Positions 1 to 9,497 of a stretch of DNA of 64,000 bases are shown piece after piece. The notes under the pieces are model-generated. The model was given only the letters and a program-made list of their open reading frames with translations, searched no databases and was not told the origin of the DNA. The DNA is from Daphnia carinata. Lineage: Eukaryota; Arthropoda; Branchiopoda; Diplostraca; Daphniidae. Location: NCBI RefSeq assembly GCF_022539665.2, contig NC_081338.1:6002446-6066445 (forward strand). Direction: 5' to 3'. The stretch's first letter is position 1, and each line of letters begins with the position of its first letter. Made by a program: the position numbers and the translations under genes.

Positions 1-1140
1 AGACCCATCAATGAATTACCTATTTTATTTTTATTTTGTCTTACCCATAATTTTTTACCCATTGAATAATTTGTTCACATATCGGATTCTATGCTGCTTT
101 TGGGTTCACTTCTGTACCTCTTTCCCCAAGTTGACCTCATTACGTTTTCCTATCCATGCGTTGAGGCTCACTTGATTATAATTTTTGTTCTTTAAATTTT
201 GTGTCCAATTTCAATTCTGAGCGACGCCCAAATAATTTTGAAGAAATACGCGTTTTGGTGTGGTTGGTTAAGTATTCCACGATTGGTACGGATTTGTGTG
301 TTACTGATGTTGGTGGACCTATTGCACGAGAGCCGCAACATGAATTTATCTTTCCCAACAATACATAACTTAGCATTGAATACCTGAAAGACAACCAGTC
401 ACCTCCTTGTTTTAATTTAGTTTTTGCATAGTATCTTCCTGTGCGAGAGAAAACTAAAAAGTTTTTGTCTTAAATTGAATTCGCCGCCCATTTTGAAATA
501 TATGGCAACGTTGCTTGAGTTTTGTGAACCGCCATCAGTCGCCATTTGCTAGTTCGTTGTCGTGTGTGAAACATGTGGTGTGCGTCTGACGGGCGAAATA
601 TTAGACACATCAGGCAGCAATGGTAAAGTAATACTTGAGTGAATGTTTCGCCAAGAAAACATTGTTAACCAAAGACATTGATTCTAATTCTAACAAAAAC
701 ATTGTTCCACAAGAAACTTTAATTTGAGAATACCTAACGATATTTGAAACTCCTTTTTAAATTACAAAATGAATGGCACATTATTAAGAAGAAACTATAA
801 GAAGTAATTCTTTTCATGTTGAGTCATTGTTTGTTTCTTTCTAAATTTTAAGGAATATCACAAGTTGTGAACAAGACGTGGTGCCTTGGCCCTCGTTCTC
901 ATCTCCATGCCAGATGGCCATTAAGAAGGATCATAAATGTGTGGCAAAATCATTCTTCCATGTTCCACTATTGTATTATTCTTTGCCATTATTTTCGTCT
1001 CATACCATGAACGCAAGAAGAATTTATTTGCTTGCTGTCATGGACGGTAACTCATGTCCTTAAAAGTAAGCACAACAGGCACATTGAGATAATGGTTATT
1101 GCTACCTTCTTGCTTTTTAAAAAAGGCATCAAGCCTAACT
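1..1140. other. Left flank of the palindrome, no gene called
   Basis: This AT-rich stretch has only short open frames, none with recognisable protein features. An ATG at 572 opens a short frame running to a GT at 623, which could be a 5-prime exon, but I found no convincing partner exon before the inverted repeat starts. If a gene lies here, the inverted duplication may have cut it off. I see nothing else to annotate. Confidence 0.5.
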
Positions 1141-1162
1141 GCTCAACCATGCAGTTAGGCTT
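1131..1162. repeat. Short hairpin at the outer breakpoint of the left arm
   Basis: AAGCCTAACTG (1131-1141) is followed ten bases later by its exact reverse complement CAGTTAGGCTT (1152-1162). The left arm starts at 1141, inside this hairpin. The right arm has the matching half only once (9367-9377), with unrelated sequence beyond 9388. The extra inverted copy therefore lies exactly at the junction, as expected of templated insertion during aberrant repair. The mechanism is an inference. Confidence 0.7.
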
Positions 1163-2639
1163 TGTACTTTTTTAAAAATTAGAATTAATGAAATAAAACA
1201 AAGCTTGTCATTTCAATCATTTCAGGATTGTGGAGACAAACATTGTGGTTCCAGCGGTTTCCTTATATAGGCGAGTCGTTTAATAATGCTTGGTGTTTCA
1301 ACTATTTTTTAAAATTATTTTTAATTAAAATTTTTTCATTCACGACATTTGCAGGTTCTTAGCAGTGAGAAACGATTGTTGCTGATGTTGAGTTTTGTAA
1401 CGGTGGACCCCACAGTTTATGACAGAAACAAGTAGGACAGAAAATTCCATCTTCATCACTAACAAAAGAAAAAGGGAGGTTTGCATTTTAAGGTTAGGTT
1501 AGAAACAAAACAACAATAAAACCATTTGCTGATACATTGTTATCACAAATAGGAGCAGTACATATTGGCAGCCATGTAGCTTTGTATTTGCTTTGAAGAA
1601 TTTCTTTCCTTCTCTGGTGATTGGTTGGTAATGTTGCCCATTCTATTGTTAACTTTTTTCTCTAGGTTAATGCTATAAAACATTTATTTTAGGACTTTGA
1701 ATACCTCCTATCCTTATGGCCATGGAACACTTGACATTGACTCCATTTACACTTGCAGAAACAAAAACGAACATATTTGCAACAAGTATTTTTTGTGACC
1801 ACAAAACAAAAAATTATGAGTTTTTTTTAAGTATCTATATTTTGAAGACATCTAGCGGAGGAATTGCTTGTTACTGAGTACCTACTGAACTGTCAATTTG
1901 TTCGTTGTCAGGGGGCTATATCGAGTTTGGTTGCCATAATAATGGTTGCCTCGCGAATTGGAAATGCTTTGCCGAATCCCAGGATATCGCCAAGTGTGCC
2001 ACATTGTCATAATCGTTTTTCTTCTTAGGATGGTTACCAATGAGCAGTTGAATACTAAAAGGTAAAGGCACAAGTTCTTGGTGAAAACTTGTTGTGCAGC
2101 ATACCACACCATTAATAGCTTATTGAAAAGTTCTGTTTACTTTCTGCTTTGTTTCCAGGTTTTGTTTGATATGCTGTATTTAAAGAACTGATGTTGGCAA
2201 CAGCTTGATGGGAAAAAGTAATTTCCAATGTGGTAGGAGATTTATCTAGAATTGCATTAACATTCTAGTTAAACACGAGAATTTTTCTAGGGCACAGGAA
2301 AACTTGGATTTATTTGGTGATAGAGTCGGATGGTTTTCCTGAAGTTGCAGTTTGAAATAACCTTTCAAAGCCTAAACTCATCTTCGTAGAAAGGGACTTG
2401 TAAGTAAACACGAAGCATTTTCTGCTCTTTTGCTAACTATATCTAACCTACATAATTTTCTGTTCAATAGTTAATGTATTTTTTGTTTTTTTTTAATAAA
2501 GGTGAAAAGTAACGCTGGCTCTAAATGTTTTTGGTTTGGGGCAAGACGTTGAATAAATTGTGATGATTGGATGGACAACATGGAATTCCTACACTTTATT
2601 TATTTTCCCCAAACTGGTATTTAAAATTCAAAAATTGAA

Positions 2640-2995
2640 GTGCATATCTGGGCTCCCTTCCTTTCCGTAGCCCCGTTTCCCCTTGACTCGTAATAAGCCC
2701 GTAGGGGGTCATGCCCCTACTGTACGGTATATTTAAAAATAACATATACCGAGGTTTGGAGGGCTCTGGCCGGAAAGGGGACGTGGGGGTCCGCTTAGTC
2801 CGATGATGTGTTCACGGAGGGCGACGTGGCTACCCACAAATCCGAACTAAAGGTTAATCGCTCCTGTAAAAATGTTCCAAATCTTCAGCTCTTCTTCCGG
2901 CTTCTCTTAGCCAATCACCGGGTAATCTCCCCGGTTGGTCAACAAGGCAGTGTCTCCCCCTGCCTGGGTTGACGGCAACTTTTGAAAGGGCTATT
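2640..2995. repeat. Hairpin-rich element, left copy
   Basis: Four clear stem-loops are visible: GTAGGGG/CCCCTAC (2701-2720), CGGTATAT/ATATACCG (2725-2751), ACCGGG/CCCGGT with a 7-base loop (2917-2935), and a two-part stem GTCAAC plus GGCAG closed by CTGCC plus GTTGAC (2938-2973). The stretch is more GC-rich than its surroundings. I do not recognise a known RNA family (not U1-U6, SRP, U3 or 7SK as I remember them). It could be a structured RNA gene or a fold-back repeat. Coding strand unknown. Confidence 0.5.
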
Positions 2996-3146
2996 GTGCC
3001 TTTTTAAAGTTGCAAAAATAATTCTAATATGCAGAGAATTATCAATAAAAATCTTTTTTAAACAAATTTTTTGAAAATCTCTTATTTTTTGTTGACTTGG
3101 TGTTTGCATGTTGTCACACGTCTTCTAGTGATCCACATTGTGTTCA

Positions 3147-3216
3147 CCATTCTGGGATTCGAACCTCGTACACTTCACATCACAGTTGAACGCTCTACCA
3201 CTGAGCTACCATCATC
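3147..3216 (-). pseudogene. tRNA-like segment, left arm, minus strand
   Basis: On the minus strand an A-box (TAGCTCAGTGGTAGAGC) and a B-box (GGTTCGAATCC) lie at tRNA spacing, with a His-type GTG at the anticodon-loop position. The acceptor stem does not pair and the T-stem has mismatches, so this is probably a decayed tRNA or the head of a SINE and not a working tRNA gene. Confidence 0.6.
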
Positions 3217-3303
3217 TCTACAAACAATAATTCACATTGGAAAGCGTATCTACTTATGAAGTACAAACAAATATATTAATGAAGAAATTGTTTAGTAGTT
3301 AAC

Positions 3304-3373
3304 GTTGTAGTTGGCTAAATGGTAAAGCATTCGACTGATATGCTAAAGGTCAAGGGTTCGATTCCCAATCCAG
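3304..3373 (+). pseudogene. tRNA-like segment, left arm, plus strand
   Basis: An A-box-like TGGCTAAATGGTA and a B-box GGTTCGATTCC are at tRNA spacing. The anticodon stem and acceptor stem pair poorly. It lies about 90 bp from the other tRNA-like segment in the opposite orientation, and both occur again in the right arm. Most likely a tRNA-derived repeat. Confidence 0.55.
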
Positions 3374-3517
3374 TTCATGTATATACTCGTAAATAAAAAC
3401 AAAATTCATGTGAAAGTGAAAAATTTTTATTGTCCCTCCATCCTCCCACAAATCCTCCACTAATATTTACATCTTATAAGACAATACAATACAAAACATA
3501 CATACATAAATAATTAA

Positions 3518-3821
3518 CAGGTTGGCTGCCACGCCACTATTTCTACAGTCGCTACGTCGCTATCGTAGGGATAGCGACCAAGGGGGCCGGGTGGGCCGGG
3601 CTGACACGATGATGAGACCTTTACGGGAATGCACACCCCAGGTCTCATCAAGCGCATCGATCAAGGGAATCCCTTTGGTGCATTGCCTAAAGGCCTTTCG
3701 GCCAATCTTGGGCAGTGGCGCTGCTCCACCCCATGGCAGATAGACCATGGAGCAGAACAGCGCGGCCCGTCCCTGTCAAGCTAAAAAAAAAAGGGGATCA
3801 AGGGGCGTGGCAGCCAACATG
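3518..3821. mobile_element. 304-bp element with terminal inverted repeats in TTAA, left copy
   Basis: The ends are inverted copies of one another: CAGGTTGGCTGCCACGCC at the left and GGCGTGGCAGCCAACATG at the right, with one mismatch. TTAA stands on both sides (3514-3517 and 3822-3825), consistent with a target-site duplication. There is no transposase frame, so it is non-autonomous. TTAA targets suggest a piggyBac- or Kolobok-type mobiliser, which is an inference. It is present at the same place in both palindrome arms, so it inserted before the inverted duplication. Confidence 0.75.
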
Positions 3822-3875
3822 TTAATTACCTTAACTAAACAATTACACGTTATAAAATACAATGATACCACAAAG

Positions 3876-4282
3876 ATGAGGATGAGGCGATGACGATGCG
3901 ATGACGAGGCGATGACGGCACGACGGGCGAGGCGATGACGAGGCGATGACGGCACGACGGGCGAGGCGAAGACGGGGCGATGGGGGGAAGCGAAGACGGG
4001 GCGATGGGGGGAGGCGAAGACGGGGCGACGGACGCGGCGATGATAGCGCGGCAGGGAAGACGTGAAGAAGGACAAGGCGAAGACGGGGGGACGGGCGAGA
4101 CAAAGACGGGGCGACCACGTGGTGAAGCCGGGGGCGACGGGCGAAGCGAAAACGTGACGACCACGATGCGAAGACGGCGCAACCACGGTGCGATGACGGA
4201 GTGATGGGCGAGGTGAAGACGGGCGAGGTGAAGACGGGCGAAGTGAAGACGGGAGACCGGGCAAGGCGACGGGCAAAGTCAA
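3876..4282. repeat. GC-rich degenerate minisatellite, left copy
   Basis: Tandem, imperfect units built from GGCGATGACG, GGCGAAGACGG and GGCGAGGTGAAGACGG run for about 400 bp. They are purine-rich on the plus strand. The period keeps several frames open on both strands, which explains the Arg/Pro/Ser-rich open frames here; these are not genes. The right copy is about 12 bp longer, consistent with slippage since duplication. Confidence 0.85.
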
Positions 4283-5105
4283 AACTTACAATTTTGAAAC
4301 TGGAAATAGAAAAAAAATAGTTTTCTTCACACATTTTTTTCCTTTATTACTATTTCACGATTGACTCAAAACTTTAGAGAAGTTCATCGAAAACAGCCAA
4401 CACTTACGCAACTTGAAATATAAAAACAAAACAAGTAAAATCTTCGAGATACGAATTGCTCATGTTTTATGTCAAAAGCCAGGTTTTTCTAAAACCCAAA
4501 CCCAAAGTTAGGAAGATAAGAACAATCAGTGTTCGATCTCAGGCGTGAGACTGGGAATGGAAATTTCAAAAATCTAGAATCTCTACTGAATAGCAGACTG
4601 TTTCTATAAAATCGTATACATGGCAAGGTTTTCAATAGGCATTATTACTTTTAAAACTTACAAGTTTGACCAAAGATCTGTCGGTGGTGTTTTCCAGTAT
4701 TAAATTCACTGAAGTAGTGTGTTCAAACACAATAGGACTCTTCGGTATTCTGGAGGTGTGCGTCTTAGGTTGATGTTGCATTGCCTCTCCATTAATAGGC
4801 TTTGCTTGCCTGTGTAATCTTCCTATTCAAATGTATAAAGGAATTAAGCAATATTGACATGGAATTACCCTTTATTGGAAACTGTACTATAAGCCAGAAG
4901 TACGTAACGTAACGTACGAAAGGCCGTTTGACTTGTGCTTACCGACATTTCTAGGAAAGTGGTAGAAAAGCTATAAAAACAGCAACATCAGATCCGCAAG
5001 TAAACTTTGCTCTTCTCTAATCTCATCCGTAACTCCATTTCACTTGCTTTTTAAAATAAACAATTCACTCTATAGTTTACTATTTGTTTGGGTAATAGCA
5101 AAATA

Positions 5106-5124
5106 AGTCCGACTTAGTCGGGCT
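5106..5124. repeat. Hairpin at the inner edge of the left arm
   Basis: AGTCCGACTTAGTCGGGCT is a near-perfect palindrome with a nine-base stem, one G-T wobble and a one-base loop. It begins exactly where the left arm ends. A related hairpin, GCCCGACT-CA-AGTCGGGC, lies at 47389-47406. Confidence 0.7.
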
Positions 5125-5413
5125 GCGAAAATGATACGAATGACTGTAATAGCGGAAAAGTGCCCTAAAACATATCCCCAACATTTTTACGTCAAATTGT
5201 ATGTTAGCACCAAGTACTAGTATTTAACAGTATTAAAGCGTCGAATAAAAAATCAGTAGCAACTTTGTATCAGGAATTTCTACTGCAGACGGTCCCCCAA
5301 ACACTATAGCCACCTATTGGTACGATATTCAATTTTCTACATTGGGTTACAGTGATCGTCAGAGGCTAGAGTAAGGTCTGCAGCATTTTCAAGCAATTCC
5401 AAGGATGGTCAAT
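5107..5413. other. Unique spacer of the palindrome
   Basis: These 307 bases are not repeated between the arms and hold no open frame of note. They have no visible features besides the edge hairpin. The length is enough to let a read-through transcript fold the arms into a long hairpin. Confidence 0.8.
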
Positions 5414-6234
5414 TTATTTTGCTATTACCCAAACAAATAGTAAACTATAGTGAGTTGTTTATTTAAAAAGCAAGTGAAATGGAGTTACGGATGAGATTAG
5501 AGAAGAGCAAAGTTTACTTTCGGATCTGATGTTGCTGTTTTTATAGCTTTTCTACCACTTTCCTAGAAATGTCGGTAAGCACAAGTCAAACGGCCTTTCG
5601 TACGTTACGTTACGTACTTCTGGCTTATAGTACAGTTTCCAATAAAGGGTAATTCCATGTCAATATTGCTTAATTCCTTTATACATTTGAATAGGAAGAT
5701 TACACAGGCAAGCAAAGCCTATTAATGGAGAGGCAATGCAACATCAACCTAAGACGCACACCTCCAGAATACCGAAGAGTCCTATTGTGTTTGAACACAC
5801 TACTTCAGTGAATTTAATACTGGAAAACACCACCGACAGATCTTTGGTCAAACTTGTAAGTTTTAAAAGTAATAATGCCTATTGAAAACCTTGCCATGTA
5901 TACGATTTTATAGAAACAGTCTGCTATTCAGTAGAGATTCTAGATTTTTGAAATTTCCATTCCCAGTCTCACGCCTGAGATCGAACACTGATTGTTCTTA
6001 TCTTCCTAACTTTGGGTTTGGGTTTTAGAAAAACCTGGCTTTTGACATAAAACATGAGCAATTCGTATCTCGAAGATTTTACTTGTTTTGTTTTTATATT
6101 TCAAGTTGCGTAAGTGTTGGCTGTTTTCGATGAACTTCTCTAAAGTTTTGAGTCAATCGTGAAATAGTAATAAAGGAAAAAAATGTGTGAAGAAAACTAT
6201 TTTTTTTCTATTTCCAGTTTCAAAATTGTAAGTT

Positions 6235-6655
6235 TTGACTTTGCCCGTCGCCTTGCCCGGTCTCCCGTCTTCACTTCGCCCGTCTTCACCTCGCCCGTCT
6301 TCACCTCGCCCATCACTCCGTCATCGCACCGTGGTTGCGCCGTCTTCGCATCGTGGTCGTCACGTTTTCGCTTCGCCCGTCGCCCCCGGCTTCACCACGT
6401 GGTCGCCCCGTCTTTGTCTCGCCCGTCCCCCCGTCTTCGCCTTGTCCTTCTTCACGTCTTCCCTGCCGCGCTATCATCGCCGCGTCCGTCGCCCCGTCTT
6501 CGCCTCCCCCCATCGCCCCGTCTTCGCTTCCCCCCATCGCCCCGTCTTCGCCTCGCCCGTCGCCCCGTCATCGCCTCGCCCGTCGTGCCGTCATCGCCTC
6601 GCCCGTCGTGCCGTCATCGCCTCGTCATCGCATCGTCATCGCCTCATCCTCATCT
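6235..6655. repeat. GC-rich degenerate minisatellite, right copy
   Basis: Mirror of 3876-4282, with units such as CGTCTTCGCC and CGTCATCGCCTCGCC on the plus strand, about 12 bp longer than the left copy. The frames it keeps open are low-complexity artefacts. Confidence 0.85.
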
Positions 6656-6707
6656 TTGTGGTATCATTGTATTTTATAACGTGTAATTGTTTAGTTAAGG
6701 TAATTAA

Positions 6708-7011
6708 CATGTTGGCTGCCACGCCCCTTGATCCCCTTTTTTTTTTAGCTTGACAGGGACGGGCCGCGCTGTTCTGCTCCATGGTCTATCTGCCATGGGG
6801 TGGAGCAGCGCCACTGCCCAAGATTGGCCGAAAGGCCTTTAGGCAATGCACCAAAGGGATTCCCTTGATCGATGCGCTTGATGAGACCTGGGGTGTGCAT
6901 TCCCGTAAAGGTCTCATCATCGTGTCAGCCCGGCCCACCCGGCCCCCTTGGTCGCTATCCCTACGATAGCGACGTAGCGACTGTAGAAATAGTGGCGTGG
7001 CAGCCAACCTG
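6708..7011. mobile_element. 304-bp element with terminal inverted repeats in TTAA, right copy
   Basis: Exact mirror of 3518-3821, with TTAA at 6704-6707 and 7012-7015. The same length in both arms shows no visible indel since the inverted duplication. Confidence 0.75.
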
Positions 7012-7155
7012 TTAATTATTTATGTATGTATGTTTTGTATTGTATTGTCTTATAAGATGTAAATATTAGTGGAGGATTTGTGGGAGGATGGAGGGACAAT
7101 AAAAATTTTTCACTTTCACATGAATTTTGTTTTTATTTACGAGTATATACATGAA

Positions 7156-7225
7156 CTGGATTGGGAATCGAACCCTTGACCTTTAGCATATCAGTCGAAT
7201 GCTTTACCATTTAGCCAACTACAAC
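7156..7225 (-). pseudogene. tRNA-like segment, right arm, minus strand
   Basis: Mirror copy of 3304-3373 with the same A-box-like and B-box-like stretches and the same poor stems. Probably tRNA-derived repeat material. Confidence 0.55.
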
Positions 7226-7312
7226 GTTAACTACTAAACAATTTCTTCATTAATATATTTGTTTGTACTTCATAAGTAGATACGCTTTCCAATGTGAATT
7301 ATTGTTTGTAGA

Positions 7313-7382
7313 GATGATGGTAGCTCAGTGGTAGAGCGTTCAACTGTGATGTGAAGTGTACGAGGTTCGAATCCCAGAATGG
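7313..7382 (+). pseudogene. tRNA-like segment, right arm, plus strand
   Basis: Mirror copy of 3147-3216: A-box TAGCTCAGTGGTAGAGC, B-box GGTTCGAATCC and GTG in the anticodon loop. The acceptor ends do not pair, so a functional tRNA-His is unlikely. Confidence 0.6.
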
Positions 7383-7533
7383 TGAACACAATGTGGATCA
7401 CTAGAAGACGTGTGACAACATGCAAACACCAAGTCAACAAAAAATAAGAGATTTTCAAAAAATTTGTTTAAAAAAGATTTTTATTGACAATTCTCTGCAT
7501 ATTAGAATTATTTTTGCAACTTTAAAAAGGCAC

Positions 7534-7889
7534 AATAGCCCTTTCAAAAGTTGCCGTCAACCCAGGCAGGGGGAGACACTGCCTTGTTGACCAACCGGGG
7601 AGATTACCCGGTGATTGGCTAAGAGAAGCCGGAAGAAGAGCTGAAGATTTGGAACATTTTTACAGGAGCGATTAACCTTTAGTTCGGATTTGTGGGTAGC
7701 CACGTCGCCCTCCGTGAACACATCATCGGACTAAGCGGACCCCCACGTCCCCTTTCCGGCCAGAGCCCTCCAAACCTCGGTATATGTTATTTTTAAATAT
7801 ACCGTACAGTAGGGGCATGACCCCCTACGGGCTTATTACGAGTCAAGGGGAAACGGGGCTACGGAAAGGAAGGGAGCCCAGATATGCAC
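7534..7889. repeat. Hairpin-rich element, right copy
   Basis: Mirror of 2640-2995. All four stem-loops are kept intact in this copy. Confidence 0.5.
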
Positions 7890-9497
7890 TTCAATTTTTG
7901 AATTTTAAATACCAGTTTGGGGAAAATAAATAAAGTGTAGGAATTCCATGTTGTCCATCCAATCATCACAATTTATTCAACGTCTTGCCCCAAACCAAAA
8001 ACATTTAGAGCCAGCGTTACTTTTCACCTTTATTAAAAAAAAACAAAAAATACATTAACTATTGAACAGAAAATTATGTAGGTTAGATATAGTTAGCAAA
8101 AGAGCAGAAAATGCTTCGTGTTTACTTACAAGTCCCTTTCTACGAAGATGAGTTTAGGCTTTGAAAGGTTATTTCAAACTGCAACTTCAGGAAAACCATC
8201 CGACTCTATCACCAAATAAATCCAAGTTTTCCTGTGCCCTAGAAAAATTCTCGTGTTTAACTAGAATGTTAATGCAATTCTAGATAAATCTCCTACCACA
8301 TTGGAAATTACTTTTTCCCATCAAGCTGGTGCCAACATCAGTTCTTTAAATACAGCATATCAAACAAAACCTGGAAACAAAGCAGAAAGTAAACAGAACT
8401 TTTCAATAAGCTATTAATGGTGTGGTATGCTGCACAACAAGTTTTCACCAAGAACTTGTGCCTTTACCTTTTAGTATTCAACTGCTCATTGGTAACCATC
8501 CTAAGAAGAAAAACGATTATGACAATGTGGCACACTTGGCGATATCCTGGGATTCGGCAAAGCATTTCCAATTCGCGAGGCAACCATTATTATGGCAACC
8601 AAACTCGATATAGCCCCCTGACAACGAACAAATTGACAGTTCAGTAGGTACTCAGTAACAAGCAATTCCTCCGCTAGATGTCTTCAAAATATAGATACTT
8701 AAAAAAAACTCATAATTTTTTGTTTTGTGGTCACAAAAAATACTTGTTGCAAATATGTTCGTTTTTGTTTCTGCAAGTGTAAATGGAGTCAATGTCAAGT
8801 GTTCCATGGCCATAAGGATAGGAGGTATTCAAAGTCCTAAAATAAATGTTTTATAGCATTAACCTAGAGAAAAAAGTTAACAATAGAATGGGCAACATTA
8901 CCAACCAATCACCAGAGAAGGAAAGAAATTCTTCAAAGCAAATACAAAGCTACATGGCTGCCAATATGTACTGCTCCTATTTGTGATAACAATGTATCAG
9001 CAAATGGTTTTATTGTTGTTTTGTTTCTAACCTAATCTTAAAATGCAAACCTCCCTTTTTCTTTTGTTAGTGATGAAGATGGAATTTTCTGTCCTACTTG
9101 TTTCTGTCATAAACTGTGGGGTCCACCGTTACAAAACTCAACATCAGCAACAATCGTTTCTCACTGCTCAGAACCTGCAAATGTCGTGAATGAAAAAATT
9201 TTAATTAAAAATAATTTTAAAAAATAGTTGAAACACCAAGCATTATTAAACGACTCGCCTATATAAGGAAACCGCTGGAACCACAATGTTTGTCTCCACA
9301 ATCCTGAAATGATTGAAATGACAAGCTTTGTTTTATTTCATTAATTCTAATTTTTAAAAAAGTACAAAGCCTAACTGCATGGTTGAGCACTTCTGAAATT
9401 GAATTTTCTTAATGTAAATGAATGTTTCTATATTTCTGTAAAACCTAACAAAATAAATTACAAATTTAGGTATAAGTAAAAACTTCTTGAAGTGCAC

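Larger units (their letters stand above)
1141..5106. repeat. Left arm of a ~4-kb inverted repeat
   Basis: Read as reverse complement, this arm matches 5414-9388 almost base for base. Positions pair as x and 10529-x over the outer part and as x and 10520-x at the inner edge, a 9-bp net length difference. The right arm has about 12 bp more in the GC-rich minisatellite. Substitutions are very rare; examples are 1360/9169, a G/T change near 4999 and a G/T change near 2205. The arm holds only repeats, listed separately, and open frames shared by the arms show no family signature. A copy this similar is either recent or kept similar by gene conversion. An assembly fold-back is the main alternative, although unique flanks, a unique spacer and real mismatches argue against the simplest form of that. 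Confidence 0.95.
5414..9388. repeat. Right arm of the ~4-kb inverted repeat
   Basis: Reverse complement of 1141-5106 with rare substitutions and a small length difference in the minisatellite. It contains the mirror copies of every repeat in the left arm. Its outer end at 9388 lies only 109 bp from the start codon of the SHCBP1-like gene, so the duplication ends in that gene's upstream region. Confidence 0.95.

Noticed and set aside
3147-3216. Functional tRNA-His gene
   Set aside because: A- and B-boxes and a GTG triplet are present, but the acceptor stem does not pair and the T-stem is mismatched.
3071-3259. 62-codon open frame in the left arm (mirror 7270-7458)
   Set aside because: It overlaps the tRNA-like segment read in another sense; no protein family feature.
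3776-4334. Long Arg/Pro/Ser-rich open frames on both strands (also 6183-6753)
   Set aside because: They lie in a GC-rich minisatellite whose period keeps several frames open at once. Composition is low-complexity and no start context or splice partner supports a gene.
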